Part shown: one piece after another, positions 27,401 through 37,800 of the stretch
Layout of the letters: every line of letters begins with the position of its first letter
How positions within the stretch are numbered: position 1 is the first letter of the stretch
Assembly (NCBI GenBank): GCA_947085255.1
Contig: CAMTVQ010000012.1
Span: 1-64,000, forward strand
Reading direction: 5' to 3'
Length of the DNA: 64,000 nt
DNA from: CAMTVQ01 sp947085255
Lineage (GTDB): Bacteria; Bacteroidota; Bacteroidia; Sphingobacteriales; Sphingobacteriaceae
The notes under the pieces: generated by a model
Seen by the model: only the letters and a program-made list of their open reading frames with translations
Told to the model about the DNA's origin: nothing
Database searches by the model: none
Position numbers and translations under genes: made by a program

Positions 27401-27435
27401 TTATGAATTATGAATTATGAATTATGAATTATGAA
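27401..27435. repeat. Five perfect TTATGAA heptamer repeats before rpmF
   Basis: TTATGAA is repeated five times without error and fills 35 of the 42 bases between the DUF177 stop codon and the rpmF start (minus-strand sense TTCATAA). Only six bases separate it from the rpmF ATG, so copy number changes would alter the leader and spacing of rpmF-plsX-fabH translation. Confidence 0.9.
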
Positions 27436-27436
27436 T

Positions 27437-27964
27437 TTAATTAGGGTTAATCTTTTTTAGTGCGTCCCAACGTGGGTCGGTTTGTGCTGTGCTTGTATTA
27501 CCACTTAGTTTATTTAATATACTAATGGTTTCTGGATTGCAGCCTGACGTATTATCATCTTTATCAGGATGTAGGTTTATTAATGGAAGCGATAACAAAG
27601 AAAACTCATAAATAAGTGCTGCCACATTAAGTTGATAATCGTTTTTACTCAATACAATCCATTCTTCTTCCTCTTCGCTGGCTTTTTCTTCAATTTTTAC
27701 TAACTGTTGTTCCACAATCTTAAATGAAAAATCGAATGGATCTAAGCATCTGTCGCAAATTAATTCTACGGTGCCGCTAATCTCAAATTCGAGTGTAAAA
27801 AAGGTATCTTTTTTGTCAAAAAGCAATTTTACATCCAATATTCCTTTTTTTACAGGTGAGTAATCAAATAATTCAAAGAACGAGCTGTCTAATTGATACG
27901 TAAATTCGTGCTGCCCATTTTTAAGGCCCACAAAATTAATATCAAAAGTATTTAATAGACTCAC
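27437..27964 (-). CDS. DUF177 / YceD family protein
   Basis: A 175-residue protein of the YceD/DUF177 family, located directly before rpmF as in most bacteria. The CDRCLDPF segment near residue 90 is the family's conserved CxxC motif, and a third cysteine appears in 'SGCNPETISILNKL' towards the end. The family is linked to 23S rRNA accumulation and ribosome biogenesis in plants and E. coli; the molecular action is not settled. It begins the fatty-acid/L32 unit; a 153-base spacer upstream probably holds the promoter. Confidence 0.85.
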   Translation of the reverse strand: MSLLNTFDINFVGLKNGQHEFTYQLDSSFFELFDYSPVKKGILDVKLLFDKKDTFFTLEFEISGTVELICDRCLDPFDFSFKIVEQQLVKIEEKASEEEEEWIVLSKNDYQLNVAALIYEFSLLSLPLINLHPDKDDNTSGCNPETISILNKLSGNTSTAQTDPRWDALKKINPN

Positions 27965-28117
27965 GTGTGTTTTTTAAAGAGCGCAAATATGAGAAATTTG
28001 TGACAGTTTTTCAAACTTTTTTTAAAAGTATTCAGAAAATCAACAAGATATAGTTGGAAAAATGTAAAAAAGCATAAAATAGCAGTATGGAATCGTGTCG
28101 ATTTTGAGCGATAAATC

Positions 28118-29179
28118 TTAATCTCTATCTCTACTCAGTTTGCTTATTTTAAGTGGGTTTGCACTAAGTATCTCTTTTTCTCTGCGGCGTTTTACAATAT
28201 CTATTGCCGTAAAAATAGCTTGACGAAAAGAGTTTTCATTAGCCACATTTTTTCCAGCAATATCATATCCTGTACCATGGTCGGGCGAGGTGCGAACTAC
28301 GGGCAATCCTGCCGTAAAATTGATGCCACCACCAAAAGCAATATTTTTAAATGGAATAAGACCTTGGTCGTGGTACATCGCTAATACAGCGTCAAATTGT
28401 TTGTACGTGCCGTTGCCAAAAAAACCATCTGCTGCATATGGCCCAATGGCAAAAATATTTAGCTCTGTAGCCTTTTTAATAGCTGGCGCAATAATACTAT
28501 CTTCTTCACTGCCTATAATTCCTTTGTCTCCTGCATGAGGATTAAGCCCTAATACTGCGATTTTTGGTTTCTCTATCCAAAAATCTTTTTTTAAGCTTTC
28601 GTACATTAATTGCAGTTTGGCTACAATTTTATCGGTGCTAATACTGCTGGCAATATCTTTTACAGGAATATGCCCTGTAACTACGCCTACACGTAGCTCA
28701 TCATTCATCAAAAACATCAATGATTCTTTGGCGTCGAACTTATCTTGTAAGTACTCGGTATGTCCAGCAAAATTAAATTGCTCGCCTTGTATTGTATGTT
28801 TATCAATAGGTGCGGTAACTAGTGCATCTATTTTGCCTAAGGCTAAATCTGTAGTAGCAGCCTCTAGTGATAGTAATGCATACTTGCCTCCCGTGGGGCT
28901 GGCTTCCCCTAATGTAATCTCAACATCCTCTTCCCATACATTAACGAGGTTAATTCGTTTGTGCTGAATTTCGTCAACAGATTTCACTCCGTTCAACATA
29001 ATGTCAGGAAGTTCTAGTGCTTTACGGTGTCGAGAAATGACTTTAGTAGAGGCATAGATTACGGGGGTACAATGGTCTAAAATGCGACTATCAGATAGGG
29101 TTTTGAGGATTACTTCAATACCTATTCCATTGATATCGCCACAACTTATACCTACTTTATATTTATGGTGCGCGCTCAT
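28118..29179 (-). CDS. pdxA: 4-hydroxythreonine-4-phosphate dehydrogenase
   Basis: A 353-residue PdxA that oxidises 4-phosphohydroxy-threonine in pyridoxal-phosphate synthesis. 'GISCGDINGIGIEVILK' is the N-terminal motif and 'GHTEYLQDKF' the metal-ligand region. 'GLNPHAGDKGIIGSEE' and 'LAMYHDQGLIPFK' are the diagnostic blocks. The gene is on the minus strand before the DUF177 unit and divergent from rsmA. The pdxA-ksgA neighbourhood is familiar from enterobacteria, though here the two are divergent. Confidence 0.96.
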   Translation of the reverse strand: MSAHHKYKVGISCGDINGIGIEVILKTLSDSRILDHCTPVIYASTKVISRHRKALELPDIMLNGVKSVDEIQHKRINLVNVWEEDVEITLGEASPTGGKYALLSLEAATTDLALGKIDALVTAPIDKHTIQGEQFNFAGHTEYLQDKFDAKESLMFLMNDELRVGVVTGHIPVKDIASSISTDKIVAKLQLMYESLKKDFWIEKPKIAVLGLNPHAGDKGIIGSEEDSIIAPAIKKATELNIFAIGPYAADGFFGNGTYKQFDAVLAMYHDQGLIPFKNIAFGGGINFTAGLPVVRTSPDHGTGYDIAGKNVANENSFRQAIFTAIDIVKRRREKEILSANPLKISKLSRDRD

Positions 29180-29230
29180 GTATGCAAATATTGGGCAATA
29201 TTAACTAAAATTGTGGTTTAAATATTTAAA

Positions 29231-30016
29231 GTGGCTTCACTTGTACGCGCAAAAAAATACTTAGGGCAACATTTTTTAACCGATAAAAACACGGCTAAGA
29301 AAATTGTAGATGCTTTACTCATAGATGGAAGTTTTGATACAGTAGTAGAGGTAGGTCCAGGTATGGGCGTACTGTCTGACTATCTGTTGCCTGAAAAAAG
29401 ATATACCACTTACTTGATTGATATTGATACAGAGTCGATTGTTTTTTTAAAGCAAAAGTATGCGGCGTATCAGCAACAAATTATTGGTGCCGATTTTTTA
29501 GCATTTGATTTTAAAAAAATCACCCAATCAAATTGTGCTGTAATTGGTAATTTCCCCTACAATATCTCCTCACAAATACTATTTAAGGTTTTAGATAATC
29601 GACAACAGGTACCACAAATGGTGGGTATGTTTCAAAAAGAAGTAGCCGAGCGTGTAGCAGCTCCGCCAAATTCGAAAGTGTACGGTATTTTAAGTGTGCT
29701 TATTCAGGCTTTTTATACGGTGGAATATTTATTTACTGTAAATTCAGGAGTATTTAATCCACCCCCAAAGGTAAAATCGGCCGTAATTCGACTTAAACGA
29801 AATGCAGTAGCAGCGCTTCCCTGCAACGAAGAATTGTTTATGAAAGTGGTAAAGGCAGCCTTTAATCAGCGGCGTAAAACAGTGCGTAATGCTATTGGCT
29901 CATTCATTCAACCACATCACCGATTGGATGAATTGCTCTTGCAAAAGCGAGCGGAGAATCTAAGTGTGGAGGATTTTGTTACCTTGACCTTACAACTGCA
30001 AGTGTCGCATGAATAA
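29231..30016 (+). CDS. rsmA: 16S rRNA (adenine(1518)-N(6)/adenine(1519)-N(6))-dimethyltransferase
   Basis: A 261-residue KsgA/RsmA enzyme that dimethylates two adenosines near the 3' end of 16S rRNA late in small-subunit assembly. 'KKYLGQHFLTDKNTAKKI' and 'VVEVGPGMGVLSDYLL' form the SAM site, and 'GNFPYNISSQILFKVL' is the catalytic NxPY motif. The start is the GTG at 29231, fixed by the conserved N-terminus. The next gene overlaps it by 8 bases. Confidence 0.96.
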   Translation: MASLVRAKKYLGQHFLTDKNTAKKIVDALLIDGSFDTVVEVGPGMGVLSDYLLPEKRYTTYLIDIDTESIVFLKQKYAAYQQQIIGADFLAFDFKKITQSNCAVIGNFPYNISSQILFKVLDNRQQVPQMVGMFQKEVAERVAAPPNSKVYGILSVLIQAFYTVEYLFTVNSGVFNPPPKVKSAVIRLKRNAVAALPCNEELFMKVVKAAFNQRRKTVRNAIGSFIQPHHRLDELLLQKRAENLSVEDFVTLTLQLQVSHE

Positions 30017-30953
30017 CCGTATTCTCATAGTCGATCCCGTCCATTTGGTACTTGTAGACCTATTGGCAGCAGCTGGATATATCTGTAATTATAAACCAGA
30101 GTTTACTCGCGAACAAATTATAGCAGAACTGCCTCATTACATAGGTGTTGTAGTGCGTACAAAAACGATTTTTGATAAAGAATTGATAGATAGTGGAACT
30201 CAACTCCAATTTATAGCACGTGCAGGTGCGGGCATGGACAATGTAGATGAAGTCTACGCCTTGCAAAAAGGAATTATTTGTTTCAATGCCCCCGAAGGAA
30301 ACAAAGATGCAGTGGCAGAACATGTTATTGGCTTAATGTTGACTCTGTTTAATAAAATAAGCAAGAGTAATGCAGAAGTGAGGAATCATATTTGGGATAG
30401 AGAAGGCAATCGTGGTATAGAATTAGGGGGCAAAACTATTGGTATTATTGGCTATGGTAATACGGGTAAAGCGTTAGCGAGAAAATTGAGTGGCTTTGAT
30501 GTGAAGGTGTTGGCGTACGATATGTATTTAACAAACTATACCGATAACTATGCAATAGAAAGCTCATTGGAAGAACTACAATCAGAAGCTGAAGTGATTA
30601 GTTTGCATGTTCCATTAACTACAGAAACCCAGCATTATTATAATTATGCGTTCTTTAATACATGTAAACAACCTGTATATCTTATTAATACATGCAGGGG
30701 AGAAGTTGCTCTGTTGGTAGATATACTACGTTTGATAAAAGAAGGAAAACTTGCAGGAGCAGGGTTGGATGTACTTCCCAATGAAAAACTGGATGCATAC
30801 ACACCCGAGGAGCATCTGGTTTTTAACGAGCTTCTTCAGTTTTCCAATGTAATTATCACTCCACATGTTGCAGGTTGGAGTGTGGAGTCGTTTCGGAAGA
30901 TATCGGAGGTCTTAGCACAAAAAATTATCACTTTTTTGTCAAAACGTAAATAG
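30009..30953 (+). CDS. NAD-dependent D-2-hydroxyacid dehydrogenase
   Basis: A 314-residue D-isomer-specific 2-hydroxyacid dehydrogenase. The Rossmann motif is 'TIGIIGYGNTGKALARKL', the substrate-binding arginine lies in 'LINTCRGEVALLVDIL', and the catalytic histidine in 'VIITPHVAGWS'. The short form without an ACT domain resembles a phosphoglycerate-dehydrogenase-like or glyoxylate-reductase-like enzyme; the exact substrate is open. The 8-base overlap with rsmA implies coupling, though no functional link is obvious. Confidence 0.88.
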   Translation: MNNRILIVDPVHLVLVDLLAAAGYICNYKPEFTREQIIAELPHYIGVVVRTKTIFDKELIDSGTQLQFIARAGAGMDNVDEVYALQKGIICFNAPEGNKDAVAEHVIGLMLTLFNKISKSNAEVRNHIWDREGNRGIELGGKTIGIIGYGNTGKALARKLSGFDVKVLAYDMYLTNYTDNYAIESSLEELQSEAEVISLHVPLTTETQHYYNYAFFNTCKQPVYLINTCRGEVALLVDILRLIKEGKLAGAGLDVLPNEKLDAYTPEEHLVFNELLQFSNVIITPHVAGWSVESFRKISEVLAQKIITFLSKRK

Positions 30954-31025
30954 CTAACAACTAATATTCTACGCGAATAGTATTTAGTAAAATTAAATTT
31001 TATGTAACTTTTTTCTTACAAACAC

Positions 31026-31054
31026 TTGACAATGTAGTTTAAGGCTCTTACATT
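31026..31054 (+). promoter_or_regulatory. Promoter of the TonB-receptor/exported-protein/PorV operon
   Basis: TTGACA (31026-31031) is separated by 17 bases from TACATT (31049-31054). In Bacteroidota terms it is TTG, 20 bases, TACATTAG, one mismatch from TAnnTTTG. It would give a leader of about 140 bases containing a small TCTCGA-TTTA-TCGAGA hairpin (31155-31170). The rest of the 250-base spacer holds no gene that I can see. Confidence 0.6.
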
Positions 31055-31203
31055 AGCCTTTTGATTTATAAGTAAGGTTTAACTATTCCATTGAAAGTAG
31101 AGAAGAGAAAAACAGTAAAATACTATATAGAAGTAGCACTTTTATAACTTTCTCTCTCGATTTATCGAGATGTTAACTAAAAATAAAAAGTAAAAAATAA
31201 CAG

Positions 31204-34200
31204 ATGAAAAAATTTTCCCTTTTGCTAATAAGCACTTTGGCACTAATGGTGGGCACTAGTTTTGCCCAAACAGGAGAGCTGAAAGGAACGATTAAAGATG
31301 CTGCTACTAAAGAACCCGTACCTTTTGCTGCGGTAATTGTAGAGTCTGGCGGTAGTCAAGTGGCAGGTACAAAAACCGACTTTGATGGAAATTTTAGTAT
31401 TAAACCACTTACTCCTGGTAGTTACGATGTACGTGTAACCATTATTGGTTATAGCACAACATTAGATAAAGGGGTAATTATTAAGGCAAATATTTTTTCG
31501 CCATTTAATAAGCAAATTACGCCAAGCACGGTGCAAAAAGATGAGGTTGTTGTAAGTGCATATAAAGTACCAGTATTTGAAGTCGATCAAACCAGTAGTG
31601 GTGGAACGCTTACAGCAGCAGAGGTGCGTAAATTACCTACGCGTGATATTAATGCAGCTGCAGCTACTTCGGCAGGGGTATATGCTAATCCTGACCAAAA
31701 AGGTAGCGAGGGGGGTTTGAATATAAAAGGTGGTCGTTCTTCTTCAACTGTTTATTTTGTAGATGGAGTAAAGGTACGTGGTTCATCAGCTGTTCCTCAA
31801 GGCTCTATCGAGCAGATAAACGTATTAACAGGTGGTGTGCCGGCTGAATTCGGAGATATCTCTGGTGGTGCAGTTAATATTACTACAAAAGGACCATCTC
31901 GTAAATTCGCAGGAGGGTTAGAGGCCGTTACTTCAGAGGTTATTGGTCGCGATGGATACAACTTAGTTGCTGCTGATTTATCAGGACCATTATTAATTAA
32001 AAATAGAAAGAAAGATGGGGAACGTGCTTTAGTAGGTTTTACACTATCTGGTGAGTACCAATTGCATAAGGATCCTAACTTGCCTATTACACCTATTTAT
32101 AAGGTGAAGGATGCTAAGTTGAAAGAAATTGAATCAAATCCCTTGAGTGCTAATCCAATAACTCCAACATTATTGAATCAGAATAATGCTGATTTTGTGG
32201 GCTTGAGTGATCTGGAGCGAATTAAGCGCCGCCAAGATGTGGAACAACAGAATATACGTTTATCTACCAAATTGAATTATCAGCCTACTCTGTTAACTAC
32301 ACTTACATTAGGTCTATCGGGAGAATTCCAAAAACGCAGAAATGCAGATAGGGGTATTGGTAGTGATGGAGCATTATTCAATTCGAAGAAAAATGGATTC
32401 CGTAATGATGATGTATATCGCGTATTTGCCCGTTATACCCAACGTTTTGGACAACAAGCAGATAATGAAAAAGCAACCATTAAAAATGCATATTATTCTG
32501 TACAAGCAGATTATTCTAAGCAATTTATCTTTGAACGGGATAAGCAATTAGAGGATGATTTTTTTGCATACGGCTATGTAGGTAAATTTACCAAAAAGCA
32601 AAAAGATAATTATGCCTTTGATGATGTTGATAAGGTATATAAGCAAGTGTCTGGTAGACAAGATACGGCTTATATTATAGAGCCAGGAGATGTGAATCCT
32701 ATATTGGGAAATTATGCACAGCAATATGTGGATTTATATGGAATGCCAGCTTCGGAAGCAGAATATCAAGCCAATGGAGGATTGCTAAATGGGGCAGCTC
32801 CTGCTAACGTTTATGGTCTGTATACCAATGTGGGTCGTCAAGTAGGATTTATCAGAGATGAAAATGATCAGTTGCGTTTTACGTTTAAATTTTCGGCTGA
32901 TATAAAGAAACATTCTGTACAAGCAGGTTTTGAATATGAGCAACGTAAAGATCGTTTTTATCGCCCTTTTCCACGTTCGTTGTGGACATTGATGAATCAA
33001 GTAGTAAATACACACTTAGATTTAGATACAACCAATCCTGATAAACCAAATCCTAATCCAGGCGATTCTGTATCATACCCATACAAGCCTAATTACGCAT
33101 TGCAGACATATTTCGATAGAAACTTACGTGCTAAGCTGAATGCAAATGGTACGCCAGTAGCAGAAAACGAGTTTATAGACGTAAATTCACTAGATCCTAG
33201 CATATTTTCTGTAGATATGTTTACGGCCAGCGATTTATTTTTAAATACAACATGGAACTATTCAGGCTACGATTATAAAGGAAACAAACTAACTAACAAG
33301 GTTAATTTTACTGATTTCTTTACAGACACGGTAAACCGACCGATGGGTGCCTTCGAACCAATTTACATGGCAGGGTATATACAGGATAAGTTCGCGCTTA
33401 ATGATTTAATTATTCGTTTAGGAGTACGTGTAGATCGTTTCGATGCCAACCAGAGTGTATTGAAAGATAAATATTCTTTATTCCCAACTAAATCCAGAGG
33501 GGAAGTTGATGGGGCCTTAAATAAAAAGAATGGCGGGAGCCACCCAGGTAACATAGGGGATGATTTTGTAGTATATGTAAAAGGAACACAACGTGAAGGT
33601 GGTAATGATGATGTAGAAATTACAGGTTACCGCAGTGGAGATAAATTTTTTAATGCAAATGGAGAGCAAGTAGAAACAGCAGATGAACTTAATGATGCAA
33701 ATGGAAATGTAGTCCCATTGTTTTCTGATCAAGTAAAATTGGATGATAACCGACCTGATTTTAATAGTTCAGCTGCAGCTGCATTTACCGATTATAAACC
33801 ACAGGTTACCGTACAGCCAAGAGTATCTTTTTCTTTTCCGATATCGGATGAGGCAGTATTTTTCGCCAACTATGATGTGTTAGCACAGCGTCCACAAACA
33901 GCAGGAGCTGGGCGTAATTTTGTGTATTCCTCACCAGTAGATTATTTTTTATTAGCAAGGGGGAGAAATTCAACGTTAGCTAATCCAAATATCAAACCAG
34001 AAATCACGGTTGATTACCAGTTAGGATTTAAACAAAAATTAACGCAATCATCTGCATTGTCTATCACCTCATTTTACAGGGAGTTTAGAGATCAAATTCG
34101 CCAAATTAGCGTGTTTAATGCATATCCTGCTGATTATGCTACCTATGATAATGGTGATTTTTCAACTGTGAAAGGACTCACATTGGATTATGACATGCGT

Positions 34201-34884
34201 CGTACCGGTAATACAAGTTTGCGTCTTTCTTATACCTTGCAATTTGCAGATGGTACAGGGTCATCAGCAACATCGGCACAAAATTTATTGTCGAGTGGAC
34301 AAGGAAATATTTTAATACCAAATGCTTTAAATTTTGACCAGAGACATACAGTTGTTGCTAATCTGGATTATCGTTATGGATCAGACAAAGATTATAATGG
34401 TCCTCAGGCTTTACGTAAATTATTAAATGGCGCGGGTGCCAACTTTATCTTCCGTACAGGTTCTGGTACACCTTATTCTCGCCAACGTGAGTTTACCCGC
34501 TTAGGAGCAGATAATCGTTTCCGTACTTTAGTAGGTAGTACTAATGGATCTCGCTTACCTTGGACCTATACTATTGATGCCCGATTCGATAAGGATATCC
34601 TAATTGGACAAAAGAAGGCGAATAGAAGCAGTAAAAACCCATCTTATTTAAATATTTATTTACAAATACAGAATGTGTTGAATACTCAAAATATTATTGA
34701 TGTGTATAATACGACTGGAAATGCAGATGATGATGGATACTTAACTACGTCTACTGGTATTAAGGATGTGCAGGTCCAGACGAATGCTGAGGCATTTGTT
34801 GATTTATACAGAATTAAGATGAACGATCCCCGTAATTATGCACCTCCTCGTCTTATTCGTTTAGGAGCAACATTTAATTTTTAA
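31204..34884 (+). CDS. TonB-dependent receptor with carboxypeptidase-regulatory-like domain
   Basis: A 1226-residue outer-membrane receptor. After the signal peptide (ending SFAQ), residues about 24-105 are a CarboxypepD_reg-like beta sandwich ('GTIKDAATKEPVPFAAVIV', 'TDFDGNFSIKPLTPGSYDV'). The plug follows at about 125-230 ('ADLS', 'VYFVDGVKVRGSSAVPQGSI', 'GGVPAEFGDISGGAVNITTKG'), then a long 22-strand-type barrel ending 'RLIRLGATFNF'. It lacks a SusD partner, so it is not a classical glycan-uptake pair. Downstream are an exported protein and a PorV-type protein in the same apparent operon. Substrate unknown. Confidence 0.9.
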   Translation: MKKFSLLLISTLALMVGTSFAQTGELKGTIKDAATKEPVPFAAVIVESGGSQVAGTKTDFDGNFSIKPLTPGSYDVRVTIIGYSTTLDKGVIIKANIFSPFNKQITPSTVQKDEVVVSAYKVPVFEVDQTSSGGTLTAAEVRKLPTRDINAAAATSAGVYANPDQKGSEGGLNIKGGRSSSTVYFVDGVKVRGSSAVPQGSIEQINVLTGGVPAEFGDISGGAVNITTKGPSRKFAGGLEAVTSEVIGRDGYNLVAADLSGPLLIKNRKKDGERALVGFTLSGEYQLHKDPNLPITPIYKVKDAKLKEIESNPLSANPITPTLLNQNNADFVGLSDLERIKRRQDVEQQNIRLSTKLNYQPTLLTTLTLGLSGEFQKRRNADRGIGSDGALFNSKKNGFRNDDVYRVFARYTQRFGQQADNEKATIKNAYYSVQADYSKQFIFERDKQLEDDFFAYGYVGKFTKKQKDNYAFDDVDKVYKQVSGRQDTAYIIEPGDVNPILGNYAQQYVDLYGMPASEAEYQANGGLLNGAAPANVYGLYTNVGRQVGFIRDENDQLRFTFKFSADIKKHSVQAGFEYEQRKDRFYRPFPRSLWTLMNQVVNTHLDLDTTNPDKPNPNPGDSVSYPYKPNYALQTYFDRNLRAKLNANGTPVAENEFIDVNSLDPSIFSVDMFTASDLFLNTTWNYSGYDYKGNKLTNKVNFTDFFTDTVNRPMGAFEPIYMAGYIQDKFALNDLIIRLGVRVDRFDANQSVLKDKYSLFPTKSRGEVDGALNKKNGGSHPGNIGDDFVVYVKGTQREGGNDDVEITGYRSGDKFFNANGEQVETADELNDANGNVVPLFSDQVKLDDNRPDFNSSAAAAFTDYKPQVTVQPRVSFSFPISDEAVFFANYDVLAQRPQTAGAGRNFVYSSPVDYFLLARGRNSTLANPNIKPEITVDYQLGFKQKLTQSSALSITSFYREFRDQIRQISVFNAYPADYATYDNGDFSTVKGLTLDYDMRRTGNTSLRLSYTLQFADGTGSSATSAQNLLSSGQGNILIPNALNFDQRHTVVANLDYRYGSDKDYNGPQALRKLLNGAGANFIFRTGSGTPYSRQREFTRLGADNRFRTLVGSTNGSRLPWTYTIDARFDKDILIGQKKANRSSKNPSYLNIYLQIQNVLNTQNIIDVYNTTGNADDDGYLTTSTGIKDVQVQTNAEAFVDLYRIKMNDPRNYAPPRLIRLGATFNF

Positions 34885-34893
34885 TAGGAAAAT

Positions 34894-37800
34894 ATGAATT
34901 GTATGTATATGAAAATAACTAGATACCGTATTGTTATTGCAGTATTAGCTGTAGCAATGAGCAGTATAACGTTCAATAGTGTTGCACGTGACCCTATTGG
35001 CAAAAAAGCAACTAAACCACGTCAGCAAAGTCGTTTAACGGCAGCTTGTGTAGGCGGAACATCTTCTACAGATTTAGATATTAATAACGTACGTGCCAAA
35101 TTATTAGCTGGCGGCGATTTTTGGTGGGATAATAAAGCTGAGGGCTCGGCAGCAGCGGGATATGAGATACCTAAAGTTGAGGCTGGAACAGGTATTGCGC
35201 GCCATTCTATTTATTCAGGAGCTTTGTGGTTTGGTGGTATGAGTGGTAGCAACCTTCGTACCGCTGGTCAGACCTATGGTACGGGTAATAATAATTATGA
35301 ATTTTGGCCAGGACCATTGGATACGACTAATGCTACAATTGATGGTGCGGATTGTACTAATTGGGACAAGCACTTTAAGGTAAATAGAACAGATATCGAT
35401 GCTTTTTTATTAGATACTAATGACGAGAATCTGAGAAAAGTAGTGAGAAATTGGCCTGGATACGAAAATAAGGATCTAGGATTTGATGCAAACGGAAATG
35501 TTACGCATTCTTTAGCTCCATTCATAGATGTGAATAAAAATGGTAAATATGACGGTGCAGATTATCCTGATTTTAGAGGAGATCAAGCTATTTGGTGGGT
35601 ATTTAACGATAAGGGTGATATCCATGGTCAGTACAAGGGCGATGCCATAGGATTAGAAGTGCAAGCCCTAGCCTTTGCTTTTAAAACAAATGATGTGCTC
35701 AACAATATGACCTTTTATAATTACAAGGTAGTTAATAGAGCGCTTACTTCTTTGGATAGTACGTTTATGGGCGTATTTGTTGACGCAGACTTAGGCGATT
35801 ATTTTGATGATTATGTTGGATGTGATGCTGAACTTGGAGTAGGCTTTATTTATAATGGAGACGATAACGACGGTACAAACTTGGGGTATGGAGAAAATCC
35901 TCCAGCATTGGGGATAGATTTCTTCAAGGGTCCGATAAATGAATTTGGTGTGGAATTACCAATGAGTAGGTTCATGTATTTTAATAATAGTCCTGATGGG
36001 TCTGATCCGCAATCGGATCCAGGAACAGATGTTGAGATGTATCGTTATTTAAACGGGAATTGGAAGGATGGTACAAAATTAAGCTATGGTGCAACGGGCT
36101 ATAAATTGGGATCAACAAATGTTTCAAATTTTGCCTTTCCTGGTAAAACAGATCCTAAGAAACGCTTTGAATGGACAGAAGCACAAGCTGGAAATACATC
36201 AGGTGATAGACGTTTTCTGCTTTCTGCTGGACCATTTAAATTATTGCCAGGTGCGGTAAATAATATTATAATTGGCGTAGTATGGGCAAGAGCTAGCAGC
36301 GGTGGAGCACAGCGGTCTCTTCTAGAAATGTTGGATGCAGATTCGAAAGCACAGGCATTATTTAATGCTGGCTTTAGAGTAGCTAATGGTCCGCGTACTC
36401 CAGATGTGCAAGTTACTGAGTTGGATCAGCGTATTGTATTATCTTTAGCTAATACTAAAATAACCGAATCGTACGATGTAATTGAACCTACAGGTGCAGG
36501 AGATTTTAGATATAAGTTTGAGGGGTATCAGGTATTTCAATTAAAAGATAATACGGTAACAGTAGCTGATATTTATGATATTAACAGAGCAAAGCCACTT
36601 TTTCAGTGTGATCTTAAAAATGGCATTCGTACAATCGTAAATAAAGACTTTAGTACCCTTACGGGAGAAACAAACTCGCGTATACTAGTAGAAGGAGCAG
36701 ATAAAGGTATTGTACATACTTTTGATATTACCAAGGATGCCTTTAATAACAATGCACCACTTGCTAATAACCGCCCATACTATTTTGTATGTATTGCCTA
36801 TGCTTATTCAAAAGATGCGCGTAGAGATTCGGGTACCGCTAAGGTGCAGTACTCTTATCAATATTTGGCTGGTAGAGGAAACATACCAGATGGCGGTACT
36901 GTAGCTGTGCCACGCAAGCCAGATCCTAGAGAGGGTGGAGTTAAGTTAAATGCAGATATTGGTACTACACCTAAAGTAATTCGCTTGTCGGGAGCAGGTA
37001 ATGGTGCAAATATTTTAGAATTTACACCAGAGACAGATTTGAGTCCGTTATTTGATGCAAGTAAAAATTATACAATTGATAATCCAGAATATCAAAACTC
37101 TAAAGGTCCATTAACTATCAAAGTATATGATCCATTCAAAATTCCGAATGAGAGTTTTACTTTTTACTTTACAGATGATACGTATAATGCAGGCGGAAAC
37201 AAACGTTGGAAATTAGTAAGTTCTTCGGGTGACGTTGTAAAATCTGATTACACATTAGATTTAAATTATGAACAAGTAATTCCGCAATATGGATTTAGTG
37301 TTTCGGTAAATACAATTACTAAGGCACCTGGTAAAGATCCCGATAATAATGATAGAAATGGGTTCCTAGATGCATCTATAGAGTACCCTAATGGTGGTTC
37401 TCAATGGTTTCAGCCCTTGGTGAATAATAAAAATGGTGGTAAGATCGATCATTGGATTAATGAGTTTGAGCCAAGATTAAAAAGCAATGAGGATACTGCA
37501 ACTCGTGACCAAGATCCGAATGGGTTTTACAGGAATGTGTTAGAAGGTCGATTTGCACCATACAAGTTTGTAGCTAATACTGTAATAGGTCCAGGCTTGA
37601 ATAATTTGAATCCGCAAGCCAATAAGAATAATAATTTGAATAGCTTACCAAGTATCGATATCGTGTTGTTGCCAAAAGAGCAGGAAGCGAAGTGGTCTAA
37701 ATGTGTAGTAGTGGAAAGCGGTTTGCGTAAGCAAAATAATGAAGGGGGAGTGGTGAAGGGCTATTTACGTGCTGGGACCCATCCAACAGAGGGAGTAGGC

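Noticed and set aside
29187..29202. AATATTG-GG-CAATATT inverted repeat in the pdxA-rsmA spacer
   Set aside because: A 7-bp AT-rich palindrome is expected by chance in such spacers, and no matching second site was found to support an operator.
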